A DNA stretch of 43,322 nt, taken from positions 1 through 43,322 of the forward strand of contig JALWMP010000108.1 in NCBI GenBank assembly GCA_026996165.1. The letters run 5' to 3'. Source of the DNA: Campylobacteraceae bacterium. Lineage in GTDB: Bacteria > Campylobacterota > Campylobacteria > Campylobacterales > Sulfurovaceae. The notes below the pieces were generated by a model. That model searched no databases. It was not told the DNA's origin and saw only the letters and a list, made by a program, of their open reading frames with translations. This document shows positions 24,836 through 33,393 of the stretch, one piece after another. Within the stretch, counting starts at the first letter, position 1, and each line of letters starts with the position of its first letter. The position numbers and the translations under genes are program-made.

Positions 24836-25012
24836 ATGATAAACAGATTACGCATGTATCAACGAAAGTTTATAAAATGAACTACAAAGACCTATAGACG
24901 CTACCTCTTTAAAGAGGTTAATTTTGACAATAGACTTATTGGAATTGTTGGTGCTAGAGGAGTGGAGAAGACAACTTTTCTTATTCAGTATCTAAAGTTA
25001 TCTCCTCTTTAA
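24836..25012 (+). pseudogene. Relic of an AAA ATPase (AAA_14/DUF4143 type)
   Basis: One frame reads MINRLRMYQRKFIK, a TGA stop at 24878-24880, then TTKTYRRYLFKEVNFDNRLI, GIVGARGVEKTTFLIQYLKL and a stop at 25010-25012. This is the start of the AAA_14/DUF4143 ATPases, in which the P-loop would be GARGVGKTT. Three lesions are visible: the in-frame stop, Gly to Glu in the P-loop, and loss of everything after about 56 codons of a gene normally about 400 codons long. It is directly followed by an 18-bp perfect inverted repeat. Confidence 0.75.
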
Positions 25013-25013
25013 T

Positions 25014-25061
25014 GTGAACCTCACTCTCCCAAATCAAAGATTATGGGAGAGTGAGGTTCAC
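25014..25061. repeat. Perfect 18-bp inverted repeat (strong hairpin)
   Basis: GTGAACCTCACTCTCCCA (25014-25031) and its exact reverse complement (25044-25061) flank a 12-base loop. The stem is much richer in G and C than the surroundings. It lies between the ATPase relic and the end of mrp. It could be an end of a former mobile element, a terminator for the leftward mrp transcript, or a structured RNA. The plus strand is followed by CAAAAATAATG rather than a T-run. Confidence 0.7.
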
Positions 25062-25065
25062 AAAA

Positions 25066-25100
25066 ATAATGAAGCAAAAAAACTTGCCTCATAATTATAA
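25066..25100 (-). terminator. Probable mrp terminator
   Basis: After the mrp stop codon the minus strand reads GAGGCAAG, a T-run and GCTTCATTATTTTT. The stem (TTGCCTC with GAAGCAA, one mismatch) ends in a T-rich tail, as expected for an intrinsic terminator. Confidence 0.5.
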
Positions 25101-26216
25101 CTACTTCATACTACAAGCAGATACACCTGGAGGTGTTGTAGGTTGAATAGCTTGGTTATCAGCACCACCCTCTGCATTTACTTTATCAATAAAGGCTAAA
25201 AGGTTAGAGGCTGCTTTATGGTAGCGTTTTGCTGTCTCGGAATCTGGTTGATGGAAAGTAACAGGTTGACCAGTATCTCCACCTATACGAATTGCAGGTT
25301 CAATAGGTATTTGAGCAAGAAGTTCAGTATTATAAGCAGATGCAACCTCTTTACTTGTTCCCATACCAAAAATATCTGATTCAGTCTCACAATTTGGACA
25401 TATAAATCCACTCATATTTTCAACTACACCAGCAATAGGAATATGAAGCTTTTCAAACATATCTAAACTTCTTTTTGAGTCATCAAGGCTTACTTGTTGT
25501 GGAGTGGTTACTACAACACCAGCGGTTACAGGAACTGACTGTGCAAGAGTAAGTTGTGCATCTCCTGTTCCAGGAGGCATATCTATAACCAATACATCTA
25601 GCTCTGACCATAATATATCACGCAAGAACTGCTCAATAGCTTTCATAATCATTGAGCCTCTCCAGATAAGTGATTGACCCTCTTCCATAAGAGAACCCAT
25701 TGACATCATCTCTACACCATAGGCTTTTAATGGTTGAACTTTGTTTCCTTGAATCTCTGGCTTTACACCATTTAGACCCATCATTCGTGGAATATTTGGT
25801 CCATAAATATCGGCATCTAATATACCAACTTTTTTACCCTGCATCGCCATTGCAATAGCAATATTTACAGATGTAGTTGACTTACCAACACCACCCTTTC
25901 CTGAACTTACCATTACAAAGTTTTTAACTTGTGGGGCAATGTTCTTTCCTGAAACAGAGTTACTCATCTGTTTTGGAGGTTGTGGAGCTTTGATATTTAC
26001 ATTTATATCTGAAAAACCAAGCTTTTGTAACTCTGTAGTTACATCATTTTGAATCTGAGATTTTACCTCTTGAGCTGATGATGTAATATCTACAGTTAAA
26101 GATACTTTATCTCCATCTATAGCAACATCTTTTACAAAACCAAAAGTTACAATATCTTTTGTAAAACCTGGATATGTTACACTTTTTAGTGCTTCTAAGA
26201 CATTTTCGTTTGTCAT
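25101..26216 (-). CDS. mrp: Mrp/NBP35-family iron-sulfur cluster carrier protein
   Basis: A P-loop ATPase that carries Fe-S clusters to apo-proteins. 371 residues. An N-terminal DUF59/MIP18-like domain (about 1-80) is followed by the deviant Walker A VSSGKGGVGKSTTSVNIA near residue 103 and by VIDMPPGTGDAQLTLAQ. The cluster-binding CPNC is in MSGFICPNCETESDIFG. The C-terminus ends PPGVSACSMK. Length is normal for the DUF59-containing form. It is preceded by an intergenic gap of 148 bases to the next upstream leftward gene. Confidence 0.95.
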   Translation of the reverse strand: MTNENVLEALKSVTYPGFTKDIVTFGFVKDVAIDGDKVSLTVDITSSAQEVKSQIQNDVTTELQKLGFSDINVNIKAPQPPKQMSNSVSGKNIAPQVKNFVMVSSGKGGVGKSTTSVNIAIAMAMQGKKVGILDADIYGPNIPRMMGLNGVKPEIQGNKVQPLKAYGVEMMSMGSLMEEGQSLIWRGSMIMKAIEQFLRDILWSELDVLVIDMPPGTGDAQLTLAQSVPVTAGVVVTTPQQVSLDDSKRSLDMFEKLHIPIAGVVENMSGFICPNCETESDIFGMGTSKEVASAYNTELLAQIPIEPAIRIGGDTGQPVTFHQPDSETAKRYHKAASNLLAFIDKVNAEGGADNQAIQPTTPPGVSACSMK

Positions 26217-26364
26217 TAGTACTCCTCATTATTTTATTAAGCTTCATACTTTTATACTTAATAACATAAGAGTTTGCTTAGCTATGAAATTTTTTAAAGG
26301 CTTTCTTTTTAAAATTCTAATTCTTCCCAAATGCTTTTTAGTAGATTGTTTTTAATTTCTTAAC

Positions 26365-27072
26365 TTACTTAATTACTAAAAAGCCCTCAAAATTCATATA
26401 TTTTTGAACACTTAAAATATCTACAAACCCTGCACGTTTTAACATATCTATATTTCCTTCTGTAGAGAATGGTTCTAGCACTCCTTTTAGACTTTGTGCT
26501 TTAGAAATAATTTCATTGGCATCATAACCCTGCTCTAGTTTATACTCCATATAAAGGTTAGTGATTATATCTTGAAAACGTGCATCATTAGCACGTACTT
26601 TTTCATAAAAAATAAATGCTCCTCCCCAATTTAATGACTCATAAATTTTATCAATTAATTGCTGTCTTAGTTTTGGGTGAATAAACTGAATAGTATAGTA
26701 AGATACTATCAAATCAGCTTTTTCAAAATTGGCAATATTCATATCATCGCAAACAAAAGATAGGTTAGGAGCATGATAGAGTTCATTAGCCTTCTTAACC
26801 ATATCAGGCTCTATCTCCATACCTATAAATTTTGCCCCTCGAAAGCGATGATGTTGTGCTAATTTATTTATTAATGTTCCTGCTGAAGAGCCTAACTCAT
26901 AACATATAGAGTCATCTTTAACAAAATAGTCACTCAACTTTACAATAAGATTATGTCCTTCTTCATAAAGAGGAACAGACTTTTTTATATGTTCCTCAAA
27001 ATGCTCTACCATTGAACCATTGAATTTCCAATTTGCATTTTTTGCCTCTATGGTATCTCCTAATTGTCCCAT
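26365..27072 (-). CDS. CmoA-like SAM-dependent methyltransferase-fold enzyme
   Basis: 235 residues. The SAM-binding glycine motif is YELGSSAGTLINKLA near residue 59, and the surrounding segments FNGSMVEHFEEHIKKSVPLYEEG, ELYHAPNLSFVCDDMN and LNWGGAFIFYEKVRANDARFQ match CmoA, the enzyme making carboxy-SAM for wobble uridine modification of tRNA. No cmoB-like partner is visible here. It is preceded by the lipoprotein gene with a 15-base gap. It could instead be a related tRNA methyltransferase. Confidence 0.8.
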   Translation of the reverse strand: MGQLGDTIEAKNANWKFNGSMVEHFEEHIKKSVPLYEEGHNLIVKLSDYFVKDDSICYELGSSAGTLINKLAQHHRFRGAKFIGMEIEPDMVKKANELYHAPNLSFVCDDMNIANFEKADLIVSYYTIQFIHPKLRQQLIDKIYESLNWGGAFIFYEKVRANDARFQDIITNLYMEYKLEQGYDANEIISKAQSLKGVLEPFSTEGNIDMLKRAGFVDILSVQKYMNFEGFLVIK

Positions 27073-27087
27073 ATTTAGACTCCCATT

Positions 27088-27498
27088 TTATTTAATCAAT
27101 AAATCTTTTTTTAATCTATCAAAACCCTCTTTAATATCATCTTCATCAACATTTGAATATAAATCAACATAGTAAGAATACTCTACCTTCATACCTTTGC
27201 GAAGCTCTAATTTAACAAAACTTTTAGGGAATTTACCCATATTTTTACTCATAACATTATTTGTACTATTACAAACAATATCTTTTTTAGATGAAAGAGT
27301 TAAGGTAAATATACAACTCTGATTAAAATCATATAGTTTCTCTAAACTCTCTAGTAACTCTTTATCTCCACCTATTTTATTAAGTTTCATACAACTTATA
27401 GGTCGTTCTAAATCTGAGCTTATAATAACACTTGGTTTTTCCTTCTCTTCACAAGCAATAAATAAAATGAGAGTAATAATGTATAAAATCTTTTTCAT
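27088..27498 (-). CDS. Putative lipoprotein of unknown function
   Basis: 136 residues. The N-terminus KKILYIITLILFIAC is a signal peptide with a lipobox (LFIAC) and Cys16 as the likely lipidation site. The mature part is charged and mixed, with no recognised domain. It lies between mqnD and the cmoA-like gene on the same strand, 15-43 bases from each, and may share their transcript. Function unknown. Confidence 0.7.
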   Translation of the reverse strand: MKKILYIITLILFIACEEKEKPSVIISSDLERPISCMKLNKIGGDKELLESLEKLYDFNQSCIFTLTLSSKKDIVCNSTNNVMSKNMGKFPKSFVKLELRKGMKVEYSYYVDLYSNVDEDDIKEGFDRLKKDLLIK

Positions 27499-27541
27499 AA
27501 TATGATTATACTATCTTATATTTAAATAGATAATTTAAAAC

Positions 27542-28405
27542 TTAACTATTTCGTATGGCTGTATACTCCTTAGGAATCAAATACTCTTCTACCTTAATAG
27601 GCTCAGAAAAAACACCTCTCTCAAATCCAAGTTTATAGAGCTTATCTAAAGCTTTTAGTTGTATTGGACTAAGCTCTACAGATTCATCTGAGGCATACAT
27701 ATCAAGATATTTTATTAACATACTATCAGAGATTCTTACTAATTTCTCCTCTTCAAGTCGTTTGCATAACTCATCTTTTTTTTCATTAGCAACCTTAACA
27801 CCATCTATAAGTATATTTTCTATCTCAATAGCACGATTTAAAGGGAGTGAACGACGAATAACCATACCACCTAAAGGTAAAGGAAGCTCATTACCTGCAA
27901 GTTCTACCCAAATATCCCATATCTCTTTTTCTACCTCTAAACTATTATCAAAATCTAAAATAGACTCATGAATAAGTACTCCTGCATCTACTTTACCACT
28001 TACAACAGCCTCTTCAATCTCTAAAAAATCCATATATATAGGTCTAGCTTCAGGATAGTAAAGTCTAAATAGCATTGCATTAGTTGTATATTTTCCAGAA
28101 AGAGCTACTCTAAAATTTCGTTTTAATCTTTTATCTTTTCGCTTTATGAGTTTTGGGCCATACCCATTACCAAAACTAACTGCTGTTCTAAGAAGAGCAT
28201 ACTCATTTTTAATTAATGGATACATTCCAAAACTTATAGCACTCACATCATAAGTACCTTTTAAAGCTTCTACATTAAGCGTCTCTATATCTAATCCTAT
28301 ATTAGTAAACTCATAATCTTTAGTATCTACCCAACCAAATTTAATAGCAAAATACATAAAAATATCATCAGCATCAGGGGAATGGGCTAGTTCTATATGT
28401 TTCAT
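27542..28405 (-). CDS. mqnD: 1,4-dihydroxy-6-naphthoate synthase MqnD
   Basis: Converts cyclic dehypoxanthinylfutalosine to 1,4-dihydroxy-6-naphthoate in the futalosine menaquinone pathway. 287 residues. The N-terminus IELAHSPDADDIFMYFAI, then YDVSAISFGMYPLI and NELPLPLGGMVIRRSL, are MqnD hallmarks. It complements mqnA at 4141. The other pathway genes (mqnB, mqnC, mqnE) are not in the window, so they must lie elsewhere, as is usual in this phylum. No neighbouring gene belongs to quinone synthesis. Confidence 0.95.
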   Translation of the reverse strand: MKHIELAHSPDADDIFMYFAIKFGWVDTKDYEFTNIGLDIETLNVEALKGTYDVSAISFGMYPLIKNEYALLRTAVSFGNGYGPKLIKRKDKRLKRNFRVALSGKYTTNAMLFRLYYPEARPIYMDFLEIEEAVVSGKVDAGVLIHESILDFDNSLEVEKEIWDIWVELAGNELPLPLGGMVIRRSLPLNRAIEIENILIDGVKVANEKKDELCKRLEEEKLVRISDSMLIKYLDMYASDESVELSPIQLKALDKLYKLGFERGVFSEPIKVEEYLIPKEYTAIRNS

Positions 28406-28563
28406 AATCTCTCTTTACTCTCATTCCAAGCTTTAATATTGGAAAGAGAAAAATTTTTTTGTATTTTATCTAATTTTTTCCATAGCTCCCATTAGATAAA
28501 TTACGAGCTACTCTAGTTAAAATTCCTAAAAAGTCTTAAAAGAACTTTTTAAGAGTATTAGAA

Positions 28564-28569
28564 TATAAT
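28564..28569 (+). promoter_or_regulatory. -10 element for the BON-LysM gene
   Basis: TATAAT lies 36 bases before the chosen ATG at 28605, in the gap divergent from mqnD. No clear TTGACA is visible 17 bases upstream. The gap 28406-28598 also holds a weak dyad around 28419-28447 (ATTCCAA with TTGGAAA). Confidence 0.45.
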
Positions 28570-28604
28570 AATTTGTAACAAACTTAATTTAAAAGGAAAT
28601 GATT

Positions 28605-29069
28605 ATGGGTTTTTTTGATTTTATGTCAGATGCAGGTAAAAAGGTACTAGGTAATGGTAATGATGCCCAAGCAGTAAAAGAGGAGATTGAGAGTAGTTTT
28701 GATGAACTTCCTGTTGATGGTCTAACTGTTGAGGTAAATGGAGATACTATAACTTTAGCAGGTATAGCAAAAGATTATCCTACTCGTGAAAAGGTTATCT
28801 TAATTGCTGGTAATATTGAAGGTATAGCAAAAGTAAATGCAGACCAGCTAATTACTATGGAACAGATTTCAGAGGAGAATGTAAGAGAAATTCCTGAAGA
28901 GATTTTTTACACTATTGAAAAGGGTGATAATCTATGGGGAATTGCTACTAAATTTTATGATGATGGAAGTAAATATACACATATTGTAGATGCAAATATT
29001 GAGGTAATTAAAGATGCAGACCTAATCTACCCTGGTCAAACTATTAGAATTCCAGAAGTTCTTGCTTAA
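28605..29069 (+). CDS. kbp: BON-LysM domain protein (Kbp/YgaU-like)
   Basis: 154 residues. The first residues, GFFDFMSDAGKKVL, match Kbp, the potassium-binding BON-LysM protein of E. coli. A BON domain (about 20-85, VEVNGDTITLAGIAKDYPTREKVI) is followed by a LysM domain (about 103-150, YTIEKGDNLWGIATKFY to YPGQTIRIPE). I choose ATG 28605, with AAAAGGA 7 bases upstream; ATG 28599 would be too near that site. Kbp in E. coli is cytoplasmic and K+-responsive, and that role here is inferred. A convergent hairpin separates it from minE. Confidence 0.9.
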   Translation: MGFFDFMSDAGKKVLGNGNDAQAVKEEIESSFDELPVDGLTVEVNGDTITLAGIAKDYPTREKVILIAGNIEGIAKVNADQLITMEQISEENVREIPEEIFYTIEKGDNLWGIATKFYDDGSKYTHIVDANIEVIKDADLIYPGQTIRIPEVLA

Positions 29070-29092
29070 AAAAATGCCTATTTAGGCATTTT
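29070..29092. terminator. Bidirectional terminator between kbp and minE
   Basis: AAATGCCTA and TAGGCATTT form a perfect stem with a two-base loop and A/T-runs on both sides, so it can terminate transcription from both directions. The minE stop codon (29082-29084) lies inside the hairpin. Confidence 0.8.
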
Positions 29093-29324
29093 TATCAAGC
29101 TCTACATCAATAGCCAATGCCTCTATATCGCCATCAATCTCTTTTCTAATTTCAACCCCTTTTACACCAACATATTTTTGGACAACGTCCATAATTTCAG
29201 CTTTCATATCATCCATAAATGGGTATCCGTTAGTACGGTCTCTATCTGACATAATTGCAATAGTTAATCTATCTTTTGCAACAGAAGCACTCTTTTTCTT
29301 TCCAAAATTAAAAAAATTAAACAT
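29082..29324 (-). CDS. minE: Cell division topological specificity factor MinE
   Basis: 80 residues. The N-terminus FNFFNFGKKKSASVAKDRLTIAIMSDR is the MinD-binding/membrane segment, and the C-terminal dimerisation domain has EIMDVVQKYVGVKGVEI and IDGDIEALAIDVEL. It stimulates MinD ATPase so that MinCD oscillates. It overlaps the last base of minD. Order minC-minD-minE on one strand matches the usual operon. Confidence 0.95.
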   Translation of the reverse strand: MFNFFNFGKKKSASVAKDRLTIAIMSDRDRTNGYPFMDDMKAEIMDVVQKYVGVKGVEIRKEIDGDIEALAIDVELDKNA

Positions 29325-30136
29325 TATTTAAATATCCCTGCTATTTTTTTGAAGAGTCCACTATCTGAAATCTCAACATTTTTCATATCTACTTTTTGTC
29401 CACATAGACGACCAGAGATACGAGTATAGGCTTGACCTGCTATAGATTTCTTATCTAAAATAACAGGTTTTCCTTGGTTAGAAGCATCAATAACTCCTTT
29501 GTCTTCTGGTATTTTACCAATAAGCTTAATATCTAAAATTTCTAAAATATCATTACTTCTTAACATCTCACCACTCTCAACCATATCTGCAACAATACGA
29601 TTGATAATAAGCCATTTAAGTACCTCTTCACCATTTTTAACTTTTGCTGACTTGGAGTCTAATATTCCTATTGCTCTATCTGCATCACGAATGGAAGAGA
29701 CTTCAGGGTTGACTACGATAATAGCTGCATCTGCAAACTCAATAGTATGTTCAAATCCACTCTCAATTCCAGCAGGAGAGTCTAAAATAACAAAATCGAA
29801 ATCCTCCTTCAACTCTGAAATAAGTTTTTCTACCTTTTTAGAATTAAGCACTGACTTATCTTTTGTCTGAGAAGCTGCTAAAAAATAAAGGTTTGGACTT
29901 ACTTTACTCTTTATAAGTGCCTGTTTAAGATTTGCTTCTTCTTCCATTACTTGAACCATATCATAAACAACACGATTTTCTAAACCTAAAATCATATCTA
30001 AGTTACGTTGACCTATATCAAAATCAACCACCACGCATTTTTTACCATTTAAAGCAATACCTAAACCAAGATTTGCTGTTGCCGTTGTTTTACCAACACC
30101 ACCTTTACCACTTATAACTGCTATTACAATGCCCAA
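29324..30136 (-). CDS. minD: Septum site-determining ATPase MinD
   Basis: 270 residues. The deviant Walker A motif VISGKGGVGKTTATANLG is near residue 7. FDIGQRNLDMILGL and FVILDSPAGIESGF follow, and the protein ends with an amphipathic membrane-targeting helix (SGLFKKIAGIFK). It recruits MinC to the membrane to block FtsZ assembly away from midcell. It overlaps minC by 13 bases and minE by one. Confidence 0.97.
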   Translation of the reverse strand: MGIVIAVISGKGGVGKTTATANLGLGIALNGKKCVVVDFDIGQRNLDMILGLENRVVYDMVQVMEEEANLKQALIKSKVSPNLYFLAASQTKDKSVLNSKKVEKLISELKEDFDFVILDSPAGIESGFEHTIEFADAAIIVVNPEVSSIRDADRAIGILDSKSAKVKNGEEVLKWLIINRIVADMVESGEMLRSNDILEILDIKLIGKIPEDKGVIDASNQGKPVILDKKSIAGQAYTRISGRLCGQKVDMKNVEISDSGLFKKIAGIFK

Positions 30137-30756
30137 TTTATCTCCTTTTTTAATACAGGTGTTATTATGATTTCATCATTCTTTAACTCAACACGATTTA
30201 ATCTATTTTCAAGTAGCGAATTGTCAACTTCTACATTATTAAAAACAATATTTGCTTTAGGTGAAGCAGTTAACATCATAAAGCTTCCATTACAGCGAAT
30301 AGCACCCTCCACTACTTGAGTAATAATTAAATTTCCTGTTGTATTGATAGTCGCACCACTATTGACTCGATTTAACAATAAAAGATCTCCATCAATATTG
30401 AGTTCTCTACCACTACGTATCATACCATCTAAAACTGTTAGATTATTTTGTAATTTATGGGAAAGTTTTTTGAGTTCAGCCTCAGCTATCTGTTTAGTAA
30501 CAGCAGACTCAATCTCTAACCTTTTAAACTCTTTCTCCAAGGCTTTTCGAGACCGACCCTTTGGTAAGTTCATATTTTGAAGATACTGTAACTTTTTATC
30601 TTTCAAATAGTTTTTAATATCATCACTCATTTCGCCTTGTATCAAAATAAGATGGTCTTTAAAGAGAGTATAGTTAATATTAAAGAACTCTTTAAACTCT
30701 TGCTCATCACTAATGGTCGTTTCAAATACTTTTACTGAATATTGATTACTCTGCAC
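30124..30756 (-). CDS. minC: Septum formation inhibitor MinC
   Basis: 210 residues. The C-terminal beta-helix domain (about 110-205) shows NRVNSGATINTTGNLIITQVVEGAIRCNGSFMMLTASPKANI, the characteristic MinC repeat pattern, though divergent from the enterobacterial form. The N-terminal FtsZ-interacting part is poorly conserved, as is common. It overlaps minD by 13 bases and is divergent from the PqiA-like gene, with 166 bases of AT-rich promoter region between them. Confidence 0.92.
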   Translation of the reverse strand: MQSNQYSVKVFETTISDEQEFKEFFNINYTLFKDHLILIQGEMSDDIKNYLKDKKLQYLQNMNLPKGRSRKALEKEFKRLEIESAVTKQIAEAELKKLSHKLQNNLTVLDGMIRSGRELNIDGDLLLLNRVNSGATINTTGNLIITQVVEGAIRCNGSFMMLTASPKANIVFNNVEVDNSLLENRLNRVELKNDEIIITPVLKKEINWAL

Positions 30757-30922
30757 AAAAAACTCCCCAATGTTATTATTTATTATTTACTAACAGTTTA
30801 TCAACTTTTTAATTAATTAATGGTTTAAATATTCAAATAAAATCATTTTTTTAGAGTTATATAATAAATAAATCGTAATAATCAGTAGATATTAAAGAAA
30901 AATTAAATAAGGTTCAACAAAG

Positions 30923-31738
30923 ATGAGATTACTAAAAATAACATTAATATTAAGCCTACTTATTCTTATGAATTATTTCGGATATATTACATATAAAGAA
31001 GCAAAAATATATGAACAGCAAACTAAACAGATTGCTATAATGTCAGATGCAAATGGATTAGCTTCTAAAAAACTAGATAGCCTTAAATCTGTAATATCTT
31101 TAGGTTTTGTTAAAAATAAGAGTAGAGAAAAGTTAGAAGAGCTTAAACGTAACAAACAACTAGCCAATCAAAAGAGTAAAAACTATTTTTACTTCTTTCT
31201 CATAACTCTTATAGGAATCATTTTCCTTTCATTTAGTTGTAGTTTAAGAGGTGCTGCTATGTCTCTTAGTTTTTCAACTCTTATTACACTTATTTATGGT
31301 CTTATAAATCCTATACTTATGGTTACTATTCATAAAAATATAGAGTATCTAGGTGATGTAATTCTATCTTTTGAGTCAAAAGGAATTATTGGTTCTATCT
31401 TAAAACTTTTTGAATCAGGAGAGATAGCAATAGCACTAACAATTCTTCTTTTTTCAGTTACAATGCCCATATTAAAGAGTCTCACTCTTACATTTACTCT
31501 GCTCTTTTATAATAAATCATGGAGTATTAAATTAGTAAATTTCTTTAAACATTTAGGAAAATGGTCTATGCTAGATGTATTTGTTGTTGCAACTTTTCTA
31601 GTCTATATTACTACAAATCAAGGAGAGTTGACCCATGCAGAGATAGAGGTAGGACTATACTTTTTTCTTATTTATGTTATATTATCTATGATTGTAGCAC
31701 TTTTAACTCAAAAAGTACTACAGAAGTATCACTCTTAG
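30923..31738 (+). CDS. PqiA-like paraquat-inducible membrane protein
   Basis: 271 residues with an N-terminal membrane anchor and about four transmembrane segments in residues 90-265. The LGKWSMLDVFVVATFLVYI block near residue 210 and the NPILMVTI segment are typical of PqiA. The usual N-terminal zinc-ribbon Cys pairs are not present. PqiA acts with PqiB/MCE proteins in lipid transport between membranes, and no pqiB follows here. It ends convergently with the DUF493 gene, overlapping it by four bases. Confidence 0.8.
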   Translation: MRLLKITLILSLLILMNYFGYITYKEAKIYEQQTKQIAIMSDANGLASKKLDSLKSVISLGFVKNKSREKLEELKRNKQLANQKSKNYFYFFLITLIGIIFLSFSCSLRGAAMSLSFSTLITLIYGLINPILMVTIHKNIEYLGDVILSFESKGIIGSILKLFESGEIAIALTILLFSVTMPILKSLTLTFTLLFYNKSWSIKLVNFFKHLGKWSMLDVFVVATFLVYITTNQGELTHAEIEVGLYFFLIYVILSMIVALLTQKVLQKYHS

Positions 31739-32004
31739 ATAACCATCTTAACATCATCATGGTCTTGAAATGCTTTAAAAATAGCATTTCTATCCTCTTC
31801 TGACTCAACTTGACATCGCATATTGCAGGAGTGAAACTTTCCTTTACTAGAGCTATTTCCTTCTTTTTGTGTATACTCTCTATCACCCATAATTTCACAA
31901 ATAACTGCTTCTAAAGCCTCTTTGTCCTTTCCTATAATCTTATAACCCCACTCACATGGGTACTCAATTTCTGGTCGTTCATTACATTTATCGTCTAAAA
32001 TCAC
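31735..32004 (-). CDS. DUF493 (YbeD) family protein
   Basis: 89 residues with an ACT-like small domain: [26 protein letters not shown] and [35 protein letters not shown] follow the DUF493 pattern. Function unproven. Its start overlaps the end of moaC by 17 bases, so it is probably translated from the moaC transcript. Confidence 0.85.
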   Translation of the reverse strand: MILDDKCNERPEIEYPCEWGYKIIGKDKEALEAVICEIMGDREYTQKEGNSSSKGKFHSCNMRCQVESEEDRNAIFKAFQDHDDVKMVI

Positions 32005-32458
32005 CTGATTTACCTCCTGATTTTTTTTCTAATTGTACATTTTTAATTATCATACCTTTATCAATAGCTTTTAACATATCATAGATAGTTAACAAACCTA
32101 CACTTACTCCTGTTAAAGCCTCCATCTCAACACCTGTTCTACCTTTTAACTTTACAGTTACAGTTAGTTTAAAAGCAGGTAGCTCAGGTAACTCTTCTAC
32201 ATCTGTCTCAATAGAAGAGAGTAACAGAGGATGACACATAGGAATTAGTGTACTCGTTTGCTTTGCACCCTGTATTGCAGCAATCACAGCAGTTTGTAGG
32301 ACAGGACCTTTTTTTGTCTCATTCTTAACTACTGCTTCAAACACTTCAGGAGTCACTTCGATAATACCAGAAGCAACAGCAACACGAGTAGTTTCATCTT
32401 TATTAGAAACATCAACCATTTTTGGTTTATCTTTCTCATCTAAGTGTGTTAAATTCAT
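31988..32458 (-). CDS. moaC: Cyclic pyranopterin monophosphate synthase MoaC
   Basis: Together with MoaA, makes cPMP, the first molybdenum-cofactor intermediate. 156 residues: the opening [43 protein letters not shown] with conserved His, [32 protein letters not shown] and [15 protein letters not shown] are all MoaC signatures. It is separate from the moaD, moaE and moeA genes in this window, and no moaA is present. Confidence 0.96.
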   Translation of the reverse strand: MNLTHLDEKDKPKMVDVSNKDETTRVAVASGIIEVTPEVFEAVVKNETKKGPVLQTAVIAAIQGAKQTSTLIPMCHPLLLSSIETDVEELPELPAFKLTVTVKLKGRTGVEMEALTGVSVGLLTIYDMLKAIDKGMIIKNVQLEKKSGGKSGDFRR

Positions 32459-32639
32459 TTTTTACCTTCTTAAAGTATATAGTTTGAATTTTAACTAAAA
32501 TCCACTAATTTCAAATTAAAACACTTTTTTTAATTTGATTTTCAAAAAAATTTCTTATACTCTTAAAATAATTTTTAACAAAATATTACATACTTTTTGT
32601 TATTATTTCATATATGCAAATAAGCTGGAGATTCAAAAA

Positions 32640-33380
32640 ATGAAATATATTTTATCATTAATCATACTTATAATATTTAGTGGATGTAGTTTTAAAAACG
32701 ACTATGTACTATTCAATGAAGCTAAAATAAATCAAAACAGTGAAGTTTTACAATCTAAAAATATCAAATTTGAATATAAAATTCTTCCTCATGATAGGAT
32801 ATCTGTTATTGTTTATAAACACCCTGAGCTTAGTACAGTTAGCTCAGGTAGTCTTCAACAAGAGAGAGGTCTATTAGTTAACTCTAAAGGAGAGATTAGA
32901 TTACCACTTATCAAAAAAATTAAAATTGCAGGATTAACACAAACAGAGGCAGAAAATAAAATCTCTAACGCATTTAGAACATATTTAAAACATCCTGATA
33001 TTCAACTTGAGGTATTAAACAAAAGAGCCTATATTATAGGTGAGGTTAATAAACCAGGAGCTATTCCACTCGATAATGAGCGTATGACTCTACTACAGGC
33101 CATTGCATTAGGCGGAGACTTAACAGTTCAAGCTAATAGAAAATCTATCCTTGTATTTAAAAGTGGAGATAGTAAAAATGTACGCTCAAGATTAGTTGAT
33201 TTAACTAATAGAAACTCTCTAATGACAGCTAATTTAATGATAGAACCTAATGATATAATATATGTTATGCCAAATACAATGAAAACATTTAATAATAAAG
33301 TTGGAGAAATTAGCCCTATCTTTAACCTATTAGGTAGCATATTAAATCCATTTGTAACACTTAGAGTATTATCAGATTAA
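32640..33380 (+). CDS. Polysaccharide export lipoprotein (Wza/SLBB family)
   Basis: 246 residues. KYILSLIILIIFSGC gives a signal peptide with lipobox (IFSGC). A poly-export domain follows (EYKILPHDRISVIVYKHPELS and GEIRLPLIKKIKIAGLTQTEAE), then an SLBB domain (RAYIIGEVNKPGAIPLDNERMTLLQAI). It is an outer-membrane exit channel for capsular polysaccharide. I use ATG 32640, which has GGAG upstream and puts the signal peptide at the N-terminus; an upstream start at 32535 would bury it. It is shorter than Wza (379), lacking much of the C-terminal part. The Wzc gene begins 13 bases downstream. Confidence 0.9.
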   Translation: MKYILSLIILIIFSGCSFKNDYVLFNEAKINQNSEVLQSKNIKFEYKILPHDRISVIVYKHPELSTVSSGSLQQERGLLVNSKGEIRLPLIKKIKIAGLTQTEAENKISNAFRTYLKHPDIQLEVLNKRAYIIGEVNKPGAIPLDNERMTLLQAIALGGDLTVQANRKSILVFKSGDSKNVRSRLVDLTNRNSLMTANLMIEPNDIIYVMPNTMKTFNNKVGEISPIFNLLGSILNPFVTLRVLSD

Positions 33381-33393
33381 AAAAGAATATATA

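Noticed and set aside
24878-24880. TGA as a possible recoded codon (selenocysteine or reassigned)
   Set aside because: The rest of the ATPase is truncated and its P-loop is mutated, and no SECIS-like hairpin follows. Other genes in the window, such as mqnA, use TGA as a stop.
26231-26264. Inverted repeat TTATTAAG/CTTAATAA upstream of mrp as an operator
   Set aside because: AT-rich 8-base dyads are common in this genome and nothing else supports a function, so it was not listed as a regulatory site.
32535-32639. Longer start for the export lipoprotein
   Set aside because: It would place the signal peptide and lipobox inside the protein. ATG 32640 has a good ribosome site.
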